Assembly: GCF_014859565.1 (NCBI RefSeq)
Contig: NZ_JACUUA010000003.1
Location: 9,913 to 73,912 of the forward strand
Length of the DNA: 64,000 bases
Reading direction: 5' to 3'
From: Marinospirillum sp.
GTDB lineage: Bacteria; Pseudomonadota; Gammaproteobacteria; Pseudomonadales; Halomonadaceae
Shown here: positions 47,662 to 57,323 of the stretch, in pieces
How the letters are laid out: each line of letters opens with the position of its first letter
Position numbering within the stretch: the stretch's first letter is position 1
The notes under the pieces: generated by a model
Database searches by the model: none
What the model was told of the DNA's origin: nothing
Seen by the model: only the letters and a program-made list of their open reading frames with translations
Position numbers and translations under genes: made by a program

Positions 47662-48678
47662 TTAGACCAGCTCATCGCCACCAGCAGCAAGGTTGATGGT
47701 ACCGTCTTCAGCAAGGCGACGCGCCACACCCAGAATTTCTTTCTGTGATATTTCAACTTCACTGACACGGACAGGTCCTTGAGCTTCAAGGTCATCACGC
47801 AGCAGTTCTGCAGCACGTTTGGACATGTTCTTGAATATTTTTTCCTGTACTCGACCCTCGGCACCTTTTAGGGCCAGTGTCAGTGTTTCCGGTTTGACTT
47901 CGCGCAACAGGGTTTGCAGATCTTTGTCATCCAGATCAGCCAAGTTATCAAAGACAAACATCAGGTCTTCAATCTCTTCACCCAAGGCTTCGTCAATTTC
48001 CTTGATGGCGTCCATCAATTCGCCTTCAATACCACTATCCAGGTTGTTCATGATATTGGCTACCACCTTCACACCACCCATACTGGTGGTCTGGGTGCCG
48101 CCGGAGCCGGAGAACTGCTTCTCAAGGATATCATTCAACTCCTGCAAAGCCTGGGGCTGCACTGATTCAAGAGCAGCAACACGCAACATGACATCCAGTC
48201 GTACCTTGGGATCAAAATAGCGCAGAATTTCAGCACCCTGATCTGAATCAAGATAAGACATAACAATGGCCTGAATCTGCGGGTGCTCAAAACGGATAAT
48301 GTCTGCAACAGCGCGAGGTTCCATCCACTTTAATGTATCCAGACCGGTGGTATTACCACCCAGCAGAATACGATCAATCAGGCCATTGGCCTTGTCTTCA
48401 CCCAAGGCTTCACTAAGCATCCGACGGATATAACTATCCGCACCCACGCCCAGACCCGTTTGTTCACCCACATCTTCCAGAAAGTCGCCTAGCACTTCTT
48501 CAACCTGTGCACGACTGACATTCTGCAACTGGGACATTGCCAAACCAATTTTTTGCACTTCTTTCGGCCCCATGTGCTTGAGCACCTGAGCCGCATCCGT
48601 TTCACCCAGAGACATCAGCAGTATTGCTGCACGCTCCAGCGAGGAAAGGCTTTCTGTATAGAGTTCGTCATCACTCAT
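47662..48678 (-). CDS. fliG: Flagellar motor switch protein FliG
   Basis: C-ring protein that contacts the stator and generates torque. It has 338 residues and the EHPQ motif (EHPQIQAIVMSYLD). The C-terminal torque helix is intact (VFDNLADLDDKDLQTLLREV, about residues 240-260). It overlaps fliF by 8 bases and precedes fliH by 62 bp. Confidence 0.96.
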   Translation of the reverse strand: MSDDELYTESLSSLERAAILLMSLGETDAAQVLKHMGPKEVQKIGLAMSQLQNVSRAQVEEVLGDFLEDVGEQTGLGVGADSYIRRMLSEALGEDKANGLIDRILLGGNTTGLDTLKWMEPRAVADIIRFEHPQIQAIVMSYLDSDQGAEILRYFDPKVRLDVMLRVAALESVQPQALQELNDILEKQFSGSGGTQTTSMGGVKVVANIMNNLDSGIEGELMDAIKEIDEALGEEIEDLMFVFDNLADLDDKDLQTLLREVKPETLTLALKGAEGRVQEKIFKNMSKRAAELLRDDLEAQGPVRVSEVEISQKEILGVARRLAEDGTINLAAGGDELV

Positions 48679-50440
48679 CGTTAGCTACCCAATGGCGCAC
48701 TACCTGAGCAACCCGTCCGGGGTTCTCGGCAATCAAAGCCCTTATTGCATTAAGCTGGCGTTCATAAAGATCACTTGGTGGTGCAAGCAGCGGATCATCC
48801 GAAGCACTCAACGTTACCTGGTCATCAGACAACCCACCGTCAAGGGGTGCCAGCGCATCCAGTTCGGCATCTTCAAGATCCTTGTCGGAGCGGGTAGCCA
48901 GATTACGAAGAATCGGACGCAACACACCAAAGATCAGTATTAGGATAAAAAGACCGGCAAGCAGCTGTTTTGCCAGATCCCATACCCAAGGCTGCTCCCA
49001 TAAAGGCAGCTCGGGCATTTCCTCAACGATCCCTTCAACAAATGGTGAGTTGATAACACTGACACTGTCACCACGAGCAGCAGAATAACCCACAGCGTTG
49101 CGTACCAGTGTGGTGATCCGCTCGATTTCGTTTTCATTCCAGGGCATACGTTCTGCTGCGCCAGTTTCCGCATTGCGCTGAATCAAATCATCAACCACAA
49201 CAGCCACAGTCAGACGGGCAATACGACCGGAGTCATTTCTGGAATAACTAAGGGTGCGATCCAGCTCAAAATTACGTGTAGCCTGAGAGCGACGATTACC
49301 GGCAGTCTGACCAGCCGCTCCGCCGGCGCCCACTGCTTCTTCAGGAGCAAATCCATCCTGCGGTGGCTGATTGGAAAGTGCACCTGGAATACCCAGCGGA
49401 CCAAAATCGCCAGAACGCTGTTCTTCAACTGTTTGTTCACTGCGAATAGCAGGCATATCCGGATTAAACTGTTCGGCACTCTGTTCAATCTGAGTGAAAT
49501 CTATATCAACTGCTACCGCTGTTTGAAAACGCCCTGGGCCGGCAATGGGTTCAAGAATGGAGCGAATACGGTCATTAATACGCTGCTCAACCTGGCGAGA
49601 ATGCTCCAGCTGTCTGGCCATCGCTTGATCTGTCGCACTTTCTTCAGCTTTGGACAACAGATTGCCGCGTTGATCAACAATAGTGACGTCTTTCACATCC
49701 ATCTGCGGCACACTGGAGGCAACCAGGCGCATGATAGAGTTGGCCTGTGCTGAGTCCATGGTGCGACCAGGGGATAGGTTCAGGAAAACTGATGCAGAGG
49801 GTTTGCGCTGATCACGAAGGAAAACGGATTGACGTGGCACAGCAAGGTGCACACGTGCTTGTCTGACGACTTCCAGACTGGAGATGGTACGAGCTAGCTC
49901 ACCCTCGACGCTGCGAAGATAGCGGGCATTTTCCATAAACTGGCTGGTGCCTAAGCCCTGATCCTTTTCCAGCAATTCGTAACCAACGGTGTTCGGCTGG
50001 CTGATATCCGCACCAGCCACCTGCATCCGTGCACGATGAATGTCATCTTCACGAACTAACAATGCGCCGGAGGAAGGATCTATCCGATATTTGATACGGT
50101 TCTGTTCCAGCACCGAAACGATAGCAGAAGAGTCCAGCTCATTTAGACTAGACATCAAGGGTCGGTAAGTATCTGACTGAGACCAGAGTACGATGGCAAA
50201 ACCCAGTGCAATACTGGCAGCAAAGCCCACCAGCAGCGCCATCTGGCGCAATACATCCAGCTGGTTGAAGTTTGAAAGCATGGTTCCAGCCTTGCTTCCA
50301 TTCTTCAGAAAACTGCCCTTGCTCTGGCTGCCTTCTTTTTTACCGACATTGTCTGCAGCAACACTGCTCGCTTCTGGCTGAACAGACTCAGGCAGATTAG
50401 CCGCCGAATCGCTGGCCACATTAGCAGGTGCATTTTCCAT
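48671..50440 (-). CDS. fliF: Flagellar MS-ring protein FliF
   Basis: Forms the MS ring and export gate housing. It has a transmembrane helix near residues 68-88, periplasmic ring-building domains, a Gln/Gly/Ala-rich loop (about 345-400), a second transmembrane helix near 480-500 (AKQLLAGLFILILIFGVL) and a C-terminal FliG-binding segment. At 589 residues it is within the family range. Upstream neighbour fliE is 38 bp away. Confidence 0.96.
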   Translation of the reverse strand: MENAPANVASDSAANLPESVQPEASSVAADNVGKKEGSQSKGSFLKNGSKAGTMLSNFNQLDVLRQMALLVGFAASIALGFAIVLWSQSDTYRPLMSSLNELDSSAIVSVLEQNRIKYRIDPSSGALLVREDDIHRARMQVAGADISQPNTVGYELLEKDQGLGTSQFMENARYLRSVEGELARTISSLEVVRQARVHLAVPRQSVFLRDQRKPSASVFLNLSPGRTMDSAQANSIMRLVASSVPQMDVKDVTIVDQRGNLLSKAEESATDQAMARQLEHSRQVEQRINDRIRSILEPIAGPGRFQTAVAVDIDFTQIEQSAEQFNPDMPAIRSEQTVEEQRSGDFGPLGIPGALSNQPPQDGFAPEEAVGAGGAAGQTAGNRRSQATRNFELDRTLSYSRNDSGRIARLTVAVVVDDLIQRNAETGAAERMPWNENEIERITTLVRNAVGYSAARGDSVSVINSPFVEGIVEEMPELPLWEQPWVWDLAKQLLAGLFILILIFGVLRPILRNLATRSDKDLEDAELDALAPLDGGLSDDQVTLSASDDPLLAPPSDLYERQLNAIRALIAENPGRVAQVVRHWVANDE

Positions 50441-50478
50441 TCATTAACCCCAGTTAATCCATTCTGCTGTTTGCACGG

Positions 50479-50871
50479 TCAGACCGGCATCCGCATAATT
50501 TCCTGGTAAGCGCCAACCAGCCGGCTTCTTACCTGTGACATGGCCTCAAAAGCAACACTGGCCTTTTGTGATGAGATCATTACATTCACTATATCCACAT
50601 CAGGATCACCCATTTCGTAACGGGTCCTCAGATCACCGGCAACCCGCTGATGACCGTTCACGTTATCAACGGCCTGTTTCAGCATCGTGGCAAAGGAGGG
50701 AACCTCCTTCACTGACTGAGCTGCATGCACGCCATTAACCAGGCTTGCGCCATCTTCACTCAATCCACGCACCATCGGTGCATAGGAGGAGGCCGCAAAC
50801 CCCGGGTTTACTTGGGTCTGCACCGAGCGTATCTGTGACAACACACTTGAAATATCCGCACGATCAACCAT
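50479..50871 (-). CDS. fliE: Flagellar hook-basal body protein FliE
   Basis: Adapter between the MS ring and the rod. It has 130 residues; the conserved C-terminal half is PDVDIVNVMISSQKASVAFEAMSQVRSRLVGAYQEIM. It is about 20 residues longer than E. coli FliE (104), the extra lying near the N-terminus. First gene of the fliE-F-G-H-I-J unit, with a 231-base regulatory gap upstream. Confidence 0.94.
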   Translation of the reverse strand: MVDRADISSVLSQIRSVQTQVNPGFAASSYAPMVRGLSEDGASLVNGVHAAQSVKEVPSFATMLKQAVDNVNGHQRVAGDLRTRYEMGDPDVDIVNVMISSQKASVAFEAMSQVRSRLVGAYQEIMRMPV

Positions 50872-50940
50872 ATCCGAACACCTTTCCGCGCTGCGTTAAA
50901 AAAATGTAACAATTATGCAGGGTACTTGTTCTATCTATCC

Positions 50941-50970
50941 GGCTCTCCAATATAAAACCAGCAGAGAGCC
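50941..50970 (-). other. Inverted repeat between flrC and fliE
   Basis: A 7-bp perfect inverted repeat (GGCTCTC / GAGAGCC) encloses 16 bases, 70 bases upstream of fliE. No T run follows directly, so a terminator for flrB-flrC is doubtful. It may be a regulator site. Confidence 0.4.
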
Positions 50971-51050
50971 GCAGGATGCCTACTCTACCGAAACATAGGC
51001 CTGATGACTACTCTATGATCCCATAATTTATCTGTAAATGCTGCCTATGT

Positions 51051-51069
51051 ATGTAACGCAAAGTTACAT
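51051..51069. promoter_or_regulatory. Perfect operator-like dyad upstream of fliE
   Basis: ATGTAAC-GCAAA-GTTACAT, a perfect 7-bp palindrome with a 5-base spacer, lies in the flrC-fliE gap about 180 bases upstream of fliE. A further ATGTAAC half-site is at 50904-50910. The dyad is just downstream of the candidate sigma-54 promoter. It could bind FlrC, as FlrC/FleR-type activators can act from sites downstream of their promoters. The sequence is seen; the protein is inferred. Confidence 0.55.
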
Positions 51070-51087
51070 TATGATGGCGCAAGGTGA

Positions 51088-51102
51088 GCAGAATTATAGC
51101 CA
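51088..51102 (-). promoter_or_regulatory. Candidate sigma-54 promoter of fliE
   Basis: The minus strand reads TGGCTATAATTCTGC, with GG and GC ten bases apart and TGGC/CTGC matching consensus. It directly follows the flrC stop codon. It is the only GG-N10-GC sequence I found in the 231-base gap. Distance to fliE is about 215 bases, giving a long leader. Confidence 0.45.
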
Positions 51103-52452
51103 TCAATCTTCCTGTAAAAAACCTTCATCACGCATTCTTGCGAGTTTATATCGAAGTGTGCGCGGACTGATACCAAGGCGCTCTGCTGTTTCCTTTTTTT
51201 TGCCCCGCTCCTGCTGCAAAGCATCAAGAATTATGCGGTACTCCTGCTCACGCAAGTCTTCACGCAGATCCTCACTGACAATCTCCTGACGAACCACCGG
51301 CAACCTAGTGGCAGCAGCTTCAAACTCAATGACCAGACTATCCAGCGTAATCTGATCACCTGTCGTCAGGATTAATGCTCGCTGCATCACATTCTCTAGC
51401 TCTCGTACATTGCCTGGCCAACTGTGCTCCATCAATCTTCTTGCGGCTTCCGGGTGCAGGCCTGGCAACTGAGAAACACCCATGCGCTGGGCGTGTTTAA
51501 CAATCAGAGCTTTTGCCAGCGGCACGATGTCTGCTTTACGTTCACGAAGCGGCGGCCAAGCCAAGGGGAATACGTTTAACCGATAGTATAGATCCTCACG
51601 AAACAAACCTTCAGCAACACTTTGTTTCAAATTGCGGTTACTGGTTGCCAATACCCGTACATTTAGCTTGAGAGTCTTGCGTGAACCCAGCCGCTCCACT
51701 TCCTGCTCCTGCAATACCCGTAACAGCTTGGATTGTAGCTCCGGCGGCATCTCTGTGACTTCATCCAGCAGTAGAGTGCCACCATCAGCCTGCTCAAACT
51801 TACCCGGTGCACTGGCATTAGCGCCGGTGAATGCACCTTTTTCATAACCGAACAACGTGGCCTCCAGCAAGCTTTCAGGAATAGCTGCGCAGTTGATCGC
51901 CACAAAAGGTTTATCCGCGCGCGCAGATTGCAGATGGATATAACGTGCCAGCACTTCTTTACCGGTACCAGACTCTCCGCCAATCATCACCGAGGCATCA
52001 CTTTTTGCCACCCGACTTGCCAGTTTCAGCAGCTCACGACTGGCTGGATCATCCACCACCGGACCCTCTGCTTCACCGGGTACGACTTTAGACTGTGCCT
52101 GCAACAGTGGCCGCAACACGCGAATTAACACATCAGGATCAAAGGGTTTCACCAGATAATCAGCAGCTCCTTTGCGCATGGCTTCCACTGCCTGATTGAT
52201 GGAGCCAAAAGCGGTCATCAGCACCACCGGGACACCCGGCCATTTTTCCCGTACCGACTCCAGCAGACGATGCCCATCCATCACTGGCATACTAACGTCC
52301 GAAACGATCAGGCTGACCGGCTCTTTTTTCAGCATCAGCAAGGCTTCCTGACCATTTTCGGCGGAGATATAAGACCAACCCTCAAGGCTCAGGGTATCCT
52401 CCAGCGCCTCACGCAGATCAGCATCATCCTCAACGATCAGTACTTGCGGCAT
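51103..52452 (-). CDS. flrC: Sigma-54-dependent flagellar response regulator FlrC/FleR
   Basis: Activates sigma-54 flagellar promoters when phosphorylated by FlrB. From the ATG at 52452 (GGGAGC upstream; earlier frames read unrelated residues inside flrB) it has 449 residues. The receiver has D52 (IVSDVSMPVMDG). The AAA+ domain has Walker A GESGTGKE (159-166) and the sigma-54 contact loop GAFTGA (206-211). A Fis-type helix-turn-helix ends the protein (ETAERLGISPRTLRYKLARM). It overlaps flrB by 23 bases. Confidence 0.94.
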   Translation of the reverse strand: MPQVLIVEDDADLREALEDTLSLEGWSYISAENGQEALLMLKKEPVSLIVSDVSMPVMDGHRLLESVREKWPGVPVVLMTAFGSINQAVEAMRKGAADYLVKPFDPDVLIRVLRPLLQAQSKVVPGEAEGPVVDDPASRELLKLASRVAKSDASVMIGGESGTGKEVLARYIHLQSARADKPFVAINCAAIPESLLEATLFGYEKGAFTGANASAPGKFEQADGGTLLLDEVTEMPPELQSKLLRVLQEQEVERLGSRKTLKLNVRVLATSNRNLKQSVAEGLFREDLYYRLNVFPLAWPPLRERKADIVPLAKALIVKHAQRMGVSQLPGLHPEAARRLMEHSWPGNVRELENVMQRALILTTGDQITLDSLVIEFEAAATRLPVVRQEIVSEDLREDLREQEYRIILDALQQERGKKKETAERLGISPRTLRYKLARMRDEGFLQED

Positions 52453-53521
52453 CTTTTGCTCCCTTGTCACTGTTGGGGTTTTCCACGTTGGAACTCTCCA
52501 TCGGCAGGGCAATCCAGGCGCGCACACCCTGCCCCGGTCTAGATTGTAACCAGAAGCGTCCCTGATGCGCCTCAACCACAGCATGAACAATGGCAAGACC
52601 CAGCCCGGTTCCCTGCGACTTGGTAGTATAAAAAGGCTCTTGGGCTTTTTGAACCTTGTCTTCTTCAATTCCCGGCCCGTTATCAGCCACACAGAGCAAC
52701 AGATGCCCTCCATCCAGCCCCGGCAAATCATGCACCACTTCCAGATGTAACGTCATATCCGGCGGCGGGTTAACCGCTTCAACAGCATTATTAACCAGAT
52801 TCAGCACTGCACCCACCAGTGAGTCCAGACTGACCACCAGCTCACCTTCACTCACTTGCAATTCCCAGGCAAACTGCAACTGGTGTTTTTCAATCACCGG
52901 CAGCACAGCCTCCTGCAAGGACTGGATCAGCTCACTCAGATTGATACGCCTTGCCATGCGGGTTTCTCCCCGCGCAAAAATCAACATGTCGCGGATCTGT
53001 TGATCCATATGCTGCAAGCGTCCTTTCAGACGGGTGGCAAACTTCTGCTGCTGTTCCTGCTGCAGGCCTTCTTTTTGCAAATGACCGGCATATAAAAGTG
53101 CCGTGGATAGAGGTGTCCGTAATTGGTGCGCTAGAGAAGCCACCATGTGCCCCATAGATGACAAACGTTCATGTCTTGCCAGTTGTTCCTGTAATTGCCG
53201 TGTCTCGGTTAAATCTTGCAGCAGGATCAACTGTCCACCCCCGGCAGAAAGGGAACTGATTGACAGACTGACACGTCGCCCGCTTTTCAGCGACACTTCA
53301 TGCCCATCATCCTCTCGCGGTGCAAAAGCACGCTGCACTACCGCCAGCCAAGGTTGTTTCACCAGAGGCTCACCCAGCAAGAGGATCGCAGCCTGATTGG
53401 CCTGTTTTACCTTACCGCGTTGATCCAGCATCACCAGCCCGGCGGGAATTGCAGCCAATACATCGTGCAGTGCTTGCTCGGCTTCACTGGATTCCGATTC
53501 TGTTGTTGATAAATAATCCAT
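52430..53521 (-). CDS. flrB: Flagellar sensor histidine kinase FlrB/FleS
   Basis: Kinase partner of FlrC. It has 363 residues: an N-terminal PAS-like domain (about 18-108), the H box with H132 (SLAHQLRTPLSTAL), and an ATPase domain with N box LVNNAVEAV, DNGPGI and GTGLGLAIVHAVVEAH. No transmembrane segment is present, so it is cytoplasmic, as in the family. It is divergent from dnaE across 90 bp. The activator gene flrA/fleQ, which normally precedes it, is not there. Confidence 0.93.
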   Translation of the reverse strand: MDYLSTTESESSEAEQALHDVLAAIPAGLVMLDQRGKVKQANQAAILLLGEPLVKQPWLAVVQRAFAPREDDGHEVSLKSGRRVSLSISSLSAGGGQLILLQDLTETRQLQEQLARHERLSSMGHMVASLAHQLRTPLSTALLYAGHLQKEGLQQEQQQKFATRLKGRLQHMDQQIRDMLIFARGETRMARRINLSELIQSLQEAVLPVIEKHQLQFAWELQVSEGELVVSLDSLVGAVLNLVNNAVEAVNPPPDMTLHLEVVHDLPGLDGGHLLLCVADNGPGIEEDKVQKAQEPFYTTKSQGTGLGLAIVHAVVEAHQGRFWLQSRPGQGVRAWIALPMESSNVENPNSDKGAKDAASTDR

Positions 53522-53611
53522 GGTTCAATCCTGATCAGAATGGAGGCATTTTCGCACAGGCAGGGTGCTTTTAGTTAGAATAGCTTTTTTGATTGCCAAC
53601 AGCGGAAACCC

Positions 53612-56600
53612 ATGTCGACCTCCTTCGTTCACCTGCGCCTGCATTCCGAGTTCTCCCTGCACGATGGACTGGTGCGCCTCAAACCACTGGTCAAGCAGGC
53701 TCAAGGCATGAACTACCCAGCTTTAGCCATCAGTGATGACAGCAACCTGTTTGCACTAGTGAAGTTTTATAAAACTATGCAGAGCGGGGGCATCAAACCC
53801 CTGATCGGCAGTGATATTTGGCTGGAACCGCAGACAAAAAACAGCCCTCCGACCCGCATGACCCTGCTGGCGATGAACAACACGGGTTATCGCAACCTGA
53901 CTGAACTCCTGTCGCGCGGCTGGTTAGAAGGGCAGCATCAGGGGCAACCGCGCATCAAACAGGAATGGCTGCAACAGCAACCGGAAGGCCTGCTGGCCTT
54001 GTCCGGCGCCAAAGACGGTGAAATTGGTCAACTGCTGCTGGGCGGGCATACTGCCCAGGCAGCAGAACGTACCCGTTATTGGATGCAGGTATTCCCGAAT
54101 GCCTTTTATCTGGAAATACAACGCACCGCCCGCAAGGGTGATGAAGATTGCCTGCATGCCAGCGTTGCCCTGGCAACACAACTCAACTGCCCGCTGGTTG
54201 CCACCAACGATGTGCGTTTTATCTCCCGCAAGGATTTCTGGGCACACGAAACCCGTGTGTGTATTGGTGAAGGACGTATTCTGGATGATCCACGTCGCGA
54301 AAAACGTTACTCGGAAGAACAGTACTTAAAAAGCCCCGAAGAAATGCAGGATCTGTTTTCCGACCTACCGGAAGCCCTGCAGAACACCGTGGAAATTGCC
54401 AAACGCTGCAATGTGGATGTTCGTCTGGGTGAATACTTCCTGCCCGAGTATCCGATTCCCAAGGGCATGACTCAGGACGAGTTCTTCCGCAACATTTCCC
54501 ATGAAGGCCTGACTCGACGCCTGGACAAACTCTACAATCCACAACCGGACAACTTTGCCGAAGTGGAAAAAAAGTACCGCGACCGGCTGGATTTTGAGCT
54601 GGACACCATCCTGCAGATGGGGTTTCCCGGTTACTTTCTGATCGTAATGGACTTTATTCGCTGGGCAAAAAACAACGGTGTGCCCGTGGGGCCGGGGCGG
54701 GGTTCCGGTGCCGGTTCACTAGTGGCCTACTCACTGGATATCACCGATCTGGATCCGCTGGAATACAGCCTGCTGTTTGAACGCTTCCTTAACCCGGAAC
54801 GGGTTTCGATGCCTGACTTCGACATCGACTTTTGTATGGATGGCCGAGATAGAGTCATTGATTATGTAGCTGAAACCTATGGTCGTAATGCTGTCTCCCA
54901 GATAGTCACCTTTGGCACCATGGCTGCCAAGGCGGTGGTGCGTGATGTAGCGCGGGCGCAGGGAAAACCCTATGCCGTGGGCGATCGACTATCCAAATTG
55001 ATTCCTTTTGAAGTTGGCATGACACTAGAAAAAGCCGCCGAAGAAGTGGAAGAACTCAAGGCACTTGAGCAGTCTTACCAGGCCACCAAGGAGCGAGAGC
55101 TGACCGAACAGGAGCTCGAAAGCCTGGATCAGGAAGGTTACGAAGTCTGGGCAATGGCGCGGGAGCTGGAAGGTATTACTCGTGGTACCGGAAAACATGC
55201 CGGTGGTGTAGTAATTGCACCCACCAAACTCACTGACTTTGCCCCGCTGCTGGCGGATGAAGAAGGCAAGGGACTGGTGGTGCAATTTGATAAAAATGAT
55301 GTGGAAGAAGCTGGGCTGGTCAAGTTTGACTTTCTGGGTCTGCGCACCCTGACCATCATCGACTGGGCAATTCGTGATGTGGATCGAATTCGCGCCCTGC
55401 AGGGTGAAGCACCACTGGATATCACCCGCATCCCTCTGGATGACAAAAACACCTATGCCCTGCTCCAGAAAGCCGAAACCACAGCGGTATTCCAGCTGGA
55501 ATCACGTGGCATGAAAGAGCTGATCAAAAAGCTCAAGCCCGACTGCCTGGAAGATATGATCGCTCTGGTGGCGCTGTTCCGCCCCGGCCCGTTGCAATCC
55601 GGCATGGTGGATGACTTTATTCAGCGTAAACATGGTCAGGCGGCACTGGCTTACCCTCACCCGGATTACCAGTTGGAAATGCTTAAACCGGTACTGGAAC
55701 CCACCTATGGCATCATCCTTTATCAGGAACAGGTGATGCAGATTGCTCAGGTGATGGCAGGATTCACCCTGGGTGGTGCCGACATGTTGCGTCGCGCCAT
55801 GGGTAAGAAAAAACCCGAAGAAATGGAAAAAATGCGCGGCATGTTCCTTGAAGGCAGCGCCCAAAACGGCATCAATAGCCAGCTGGCCGGGCAGATTTTT
55901 GATCTGGTGGAAAAATTTGCCGGTTACGGTTTTAACAAATCCCACTCCGCCGCTTATGGTCTGGTGTCTTACCAGACTGCCTGGTTAAAAACCCACTACC
56001 CCGCACCTTTTATGGCGGCAGTGCTTTCCACGGAAATGAACAACACCGACAAGGTGGTGATGCTGGTGGAGGAATCCCGTGCCATGGGTTTAACCGTCAC
56101 CCCACCGGACGTCAATCAAGGCAGCTGGCGTTTCACCGTCAATCCTGCTGGTGAAATCATCTACGGTCTGGGTGCCATCAAGGGTGTGGGTGAAGGTCCG
56201 GTCGAAGCCATCGTTGAAGCACGAACCAGTGGTGGCGTTTTTACTGACCTGTTCAACTTCTGCCAGCGCGTGGATATGAAGCGCCTGAACAAACGCAGCA
56301 TTGAGGCGCTGATTCGCAGTGGTGCACTGGATCAACTGGCAGACAGCCGACACCTACTAATGGCTGCACTGGAAGATGCCACCAAGGCAGCTGACCAGAC
56401 CAACCGCAACGCCAGTCTTGGCATGGATGATCTGTTTGGTGATCTTGGTCAGAGCACCACCACCAGTAACGACCCCTATGCCCCTTGGCGCAAACTGCCA
56501 CAATGGACTGAAAAACAGCGTCTGGCCGGAGAAAAGGAAACCCTCGGACTTTACCTGACAGGTCATCCGATTGATGAATACGAAAGTGAGCTGAAACGTT

Positions 56601-57196
56601 TTGTCAGCAAAAAAATTGCTGCTCTGCAAGCCTCACGCGAACCCCAGCGTGTTGCCGGGCTGGTGGTGGCCTTTCGCACCATGAAAAACAAACGCGGTGA
56701 AACCCTGGCTTTTTTAACCCTGGATGATCGCTCTGGGCGTATCGAAATCTCGGTTTTTGGTGAGGACTACGAACGCTACAAACAACAACTGCAAAAAGAT
56801 GCCCTGCTGATTATTGAAGGTGAAGTCCGAGAAGACAGCTTCACGGGTGGACTGTCCATGCGCTGCAAGGACATCACCCCAATTACTGAAGCGCGCAGCA
56901 AGTTTGCCAAGGCACTGGAAATCCAGTTTCACGAAAATGATTTTTATCCTGAACTTTTGCAGAAACTGGCAACTTGTCTGCAAAAACACCTGTTAAAAGA
57001 TGAAGGCCTGCCGCTGCAACTGGTTTACACCTGCAGCCAGGGTCGGGCATGTCTCAAGGCAGCAGACAGCTGGAAGGTTGTACCCCACGATCAGCTACTG
57101 GAAGAGCTGCGGCAATTACTGGGTAGAAACAAGGTGCAGCTGATCTACCTGAACGAAGGAGAAACAACTGCCGCGTCACAAAAAATTTCTGCATAA
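53612..57196 (+). CDS. dnaE: DNA polymerase III alpha subunit
   Basis: Replicative polymerase catalytic subunit. The N-terminal PHP domain starts FVHLRLHSEFSLHDGL. The polymerase active site has D402 and D404 in PDFDIDF, with GPGRGSGAGSLVAY just before. A tandem helix-hairpin-helix region, an OB fold (RVAGLVVAFRTMKNKRGE) and a C-terminal tau-binding region follow. At 1194 residues it is somewhat longer than E. coli DnaE (1160). It starts the run dnaE-accA-tilS-pyrG-kdsA-eno. In relatives lpxB-rnhB precede it; here the divergent flrB does. Confidence 0.97.
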   Translation: MSTSFVHLRLHSEFSLHDGLVRLKPLVKQAQGMNYPALAISDDSNLFALVKFYKTMQSGGIKPLIGSDIWLEPQTKNSPPTRMTLLAMNNTGYRNLTELLSRGWLEGQHQGQPRIKQEWLQQQPEGLLALSGAKDGEIGQLLLGGHTAQAAERTRYWMQVFPNAFYLEIQRTARKGDEDCLHASVALATQLNCPLVATNDVRFISRKDFWAHETRVCIGEGRILDDPRREKRYSEEQYLKSPEEMQDLFSDLPEALQNTVEIAKRCNVDVRLGEYFLPEYPIPKGMTQDEFFRNISHEGLTRRLDKLYNPQPDNFAEVEKKYRDRLDFELDTILQMGFPGYFLIVMDFIRWAKNNGVPVGPGRGSGAGSLVAYSLDITDLDPLEYSLLFERFLNPERVSMPDFDIDFCMDGRDRVIDYVAETYGRNAVSQIVTFGTMAAKAVVRDVARAQGKPYAVGDRLSKLIPFEVGMTLEKAAEEVEELKALEQSYQATKERELTEQELESLDQEGYEVWAMARELEGITRGTGKHAGGVVIAPTKLTDFAPLLADEEGKGLVVQFDKNDVEEAGLVKFDFLGLRTLTIIDWAIRDVDRIRALQGEAPLDITRIPLDDKNTYALLQKAETTAVFQLESRGMKELIKKLKPDCLEDMIALVALFRPGPLQSGMVDDFIQRKHGQAALAYPHPDYQLEMLKPVLEPTYGIILYQEQVMQIAQVMAGFTLGGADMLRRAMGKKKPEEMEKMRGMFLEGSAQNGINSQLAGQIFDLVEKFAGYGFNKSHSAAYGLVSYQTAWLKTHYPAPFMAAVLSTEMNNTDKVVMLVEESRAMGLTVTPPDVNQGSWRFTVNPAGEIIYGLGAIKGVGEGPVEAIVEARTSGGVFTDLFNFCQRVDMKRLNKRSIEALIRSGALDQLADSRHLLMAALEDATKAADQTNRNASLGMDDLFGDLGQSTTTSNDPYAPWRKLPQWTEKQRLAGEKETLGLYLTGHPIDEYESELKRFVSKKIAALQASREPQRVAGLVVAFRTMKNKRGETLAFLTLDDRSGRIEISVFGEDYERYKQQLQKDALLIIEGEVREDSFTGGLSMRCKDITPITEARSKFAKALEIQFHENDFYPELLQKLATCLQKHLLKDEGLPLQLVYTCSQGRACLKAADSWKVVPHDQLLEELRQLLGRNKVQLIYLNEGETTAASQKISA

Positions 57197-57199
57197 TTT

Positions 57200-57228
57200 T
57201 TGAGTCTATCGCGGCTTTCGACTATAGT
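57200..57228 (+). promoter_or_regulatory. Sigma-70 promoter of accA
   Basis: TTGAGT (57200-57205) and TATAGT (57223-57228) are separated by exactly 17 bases, 120 bases before accA. The -10 matches consensus at five of six positions. The transcription start would fall in the tandem repeat that follows. Confidence 0.65.
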
Positions 57229-57276
57229 TGCCCGCAAAAGTTGCCCGTAAAAGTCGCGCCAAAAGTTGCGGCAAAA
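57227..57276 (+). repeat. Short tandem repeat in the accA leader
   Basis: Four successive units: GTTGCCCGCAAAA, GTTGCCCGTAAAA, GTCGCGCCAAAA and GTTGCGGCAAAA. The first two differ by one base, the last two are diverged and one base shorter. The array overlaps the end of the predicted -10 box by two bases and covers the predicted start of transcription. Confidence 0.8.
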
Positions 57277-57323
57277 TTTCTGACCTGTAAACAGCAGCTG
57301 AACCCCTGTTTCGGGCAAAAAAC

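Noticed and set aside
52453..52731. 93-residue N-terminal extension of flrC
   Set aside because: It lies wholly inside flrB in another frame, has no receiver-family sequence, and a good ribosome-binding site marks the ATG at 52452.
53590..53606. Sigma-54-like TGGCAATCAAAAAAGC upstream of flrB
   Set aside because: GG and GC are 11 bases apart rather than 10, and the rest of the -12 element is absent.
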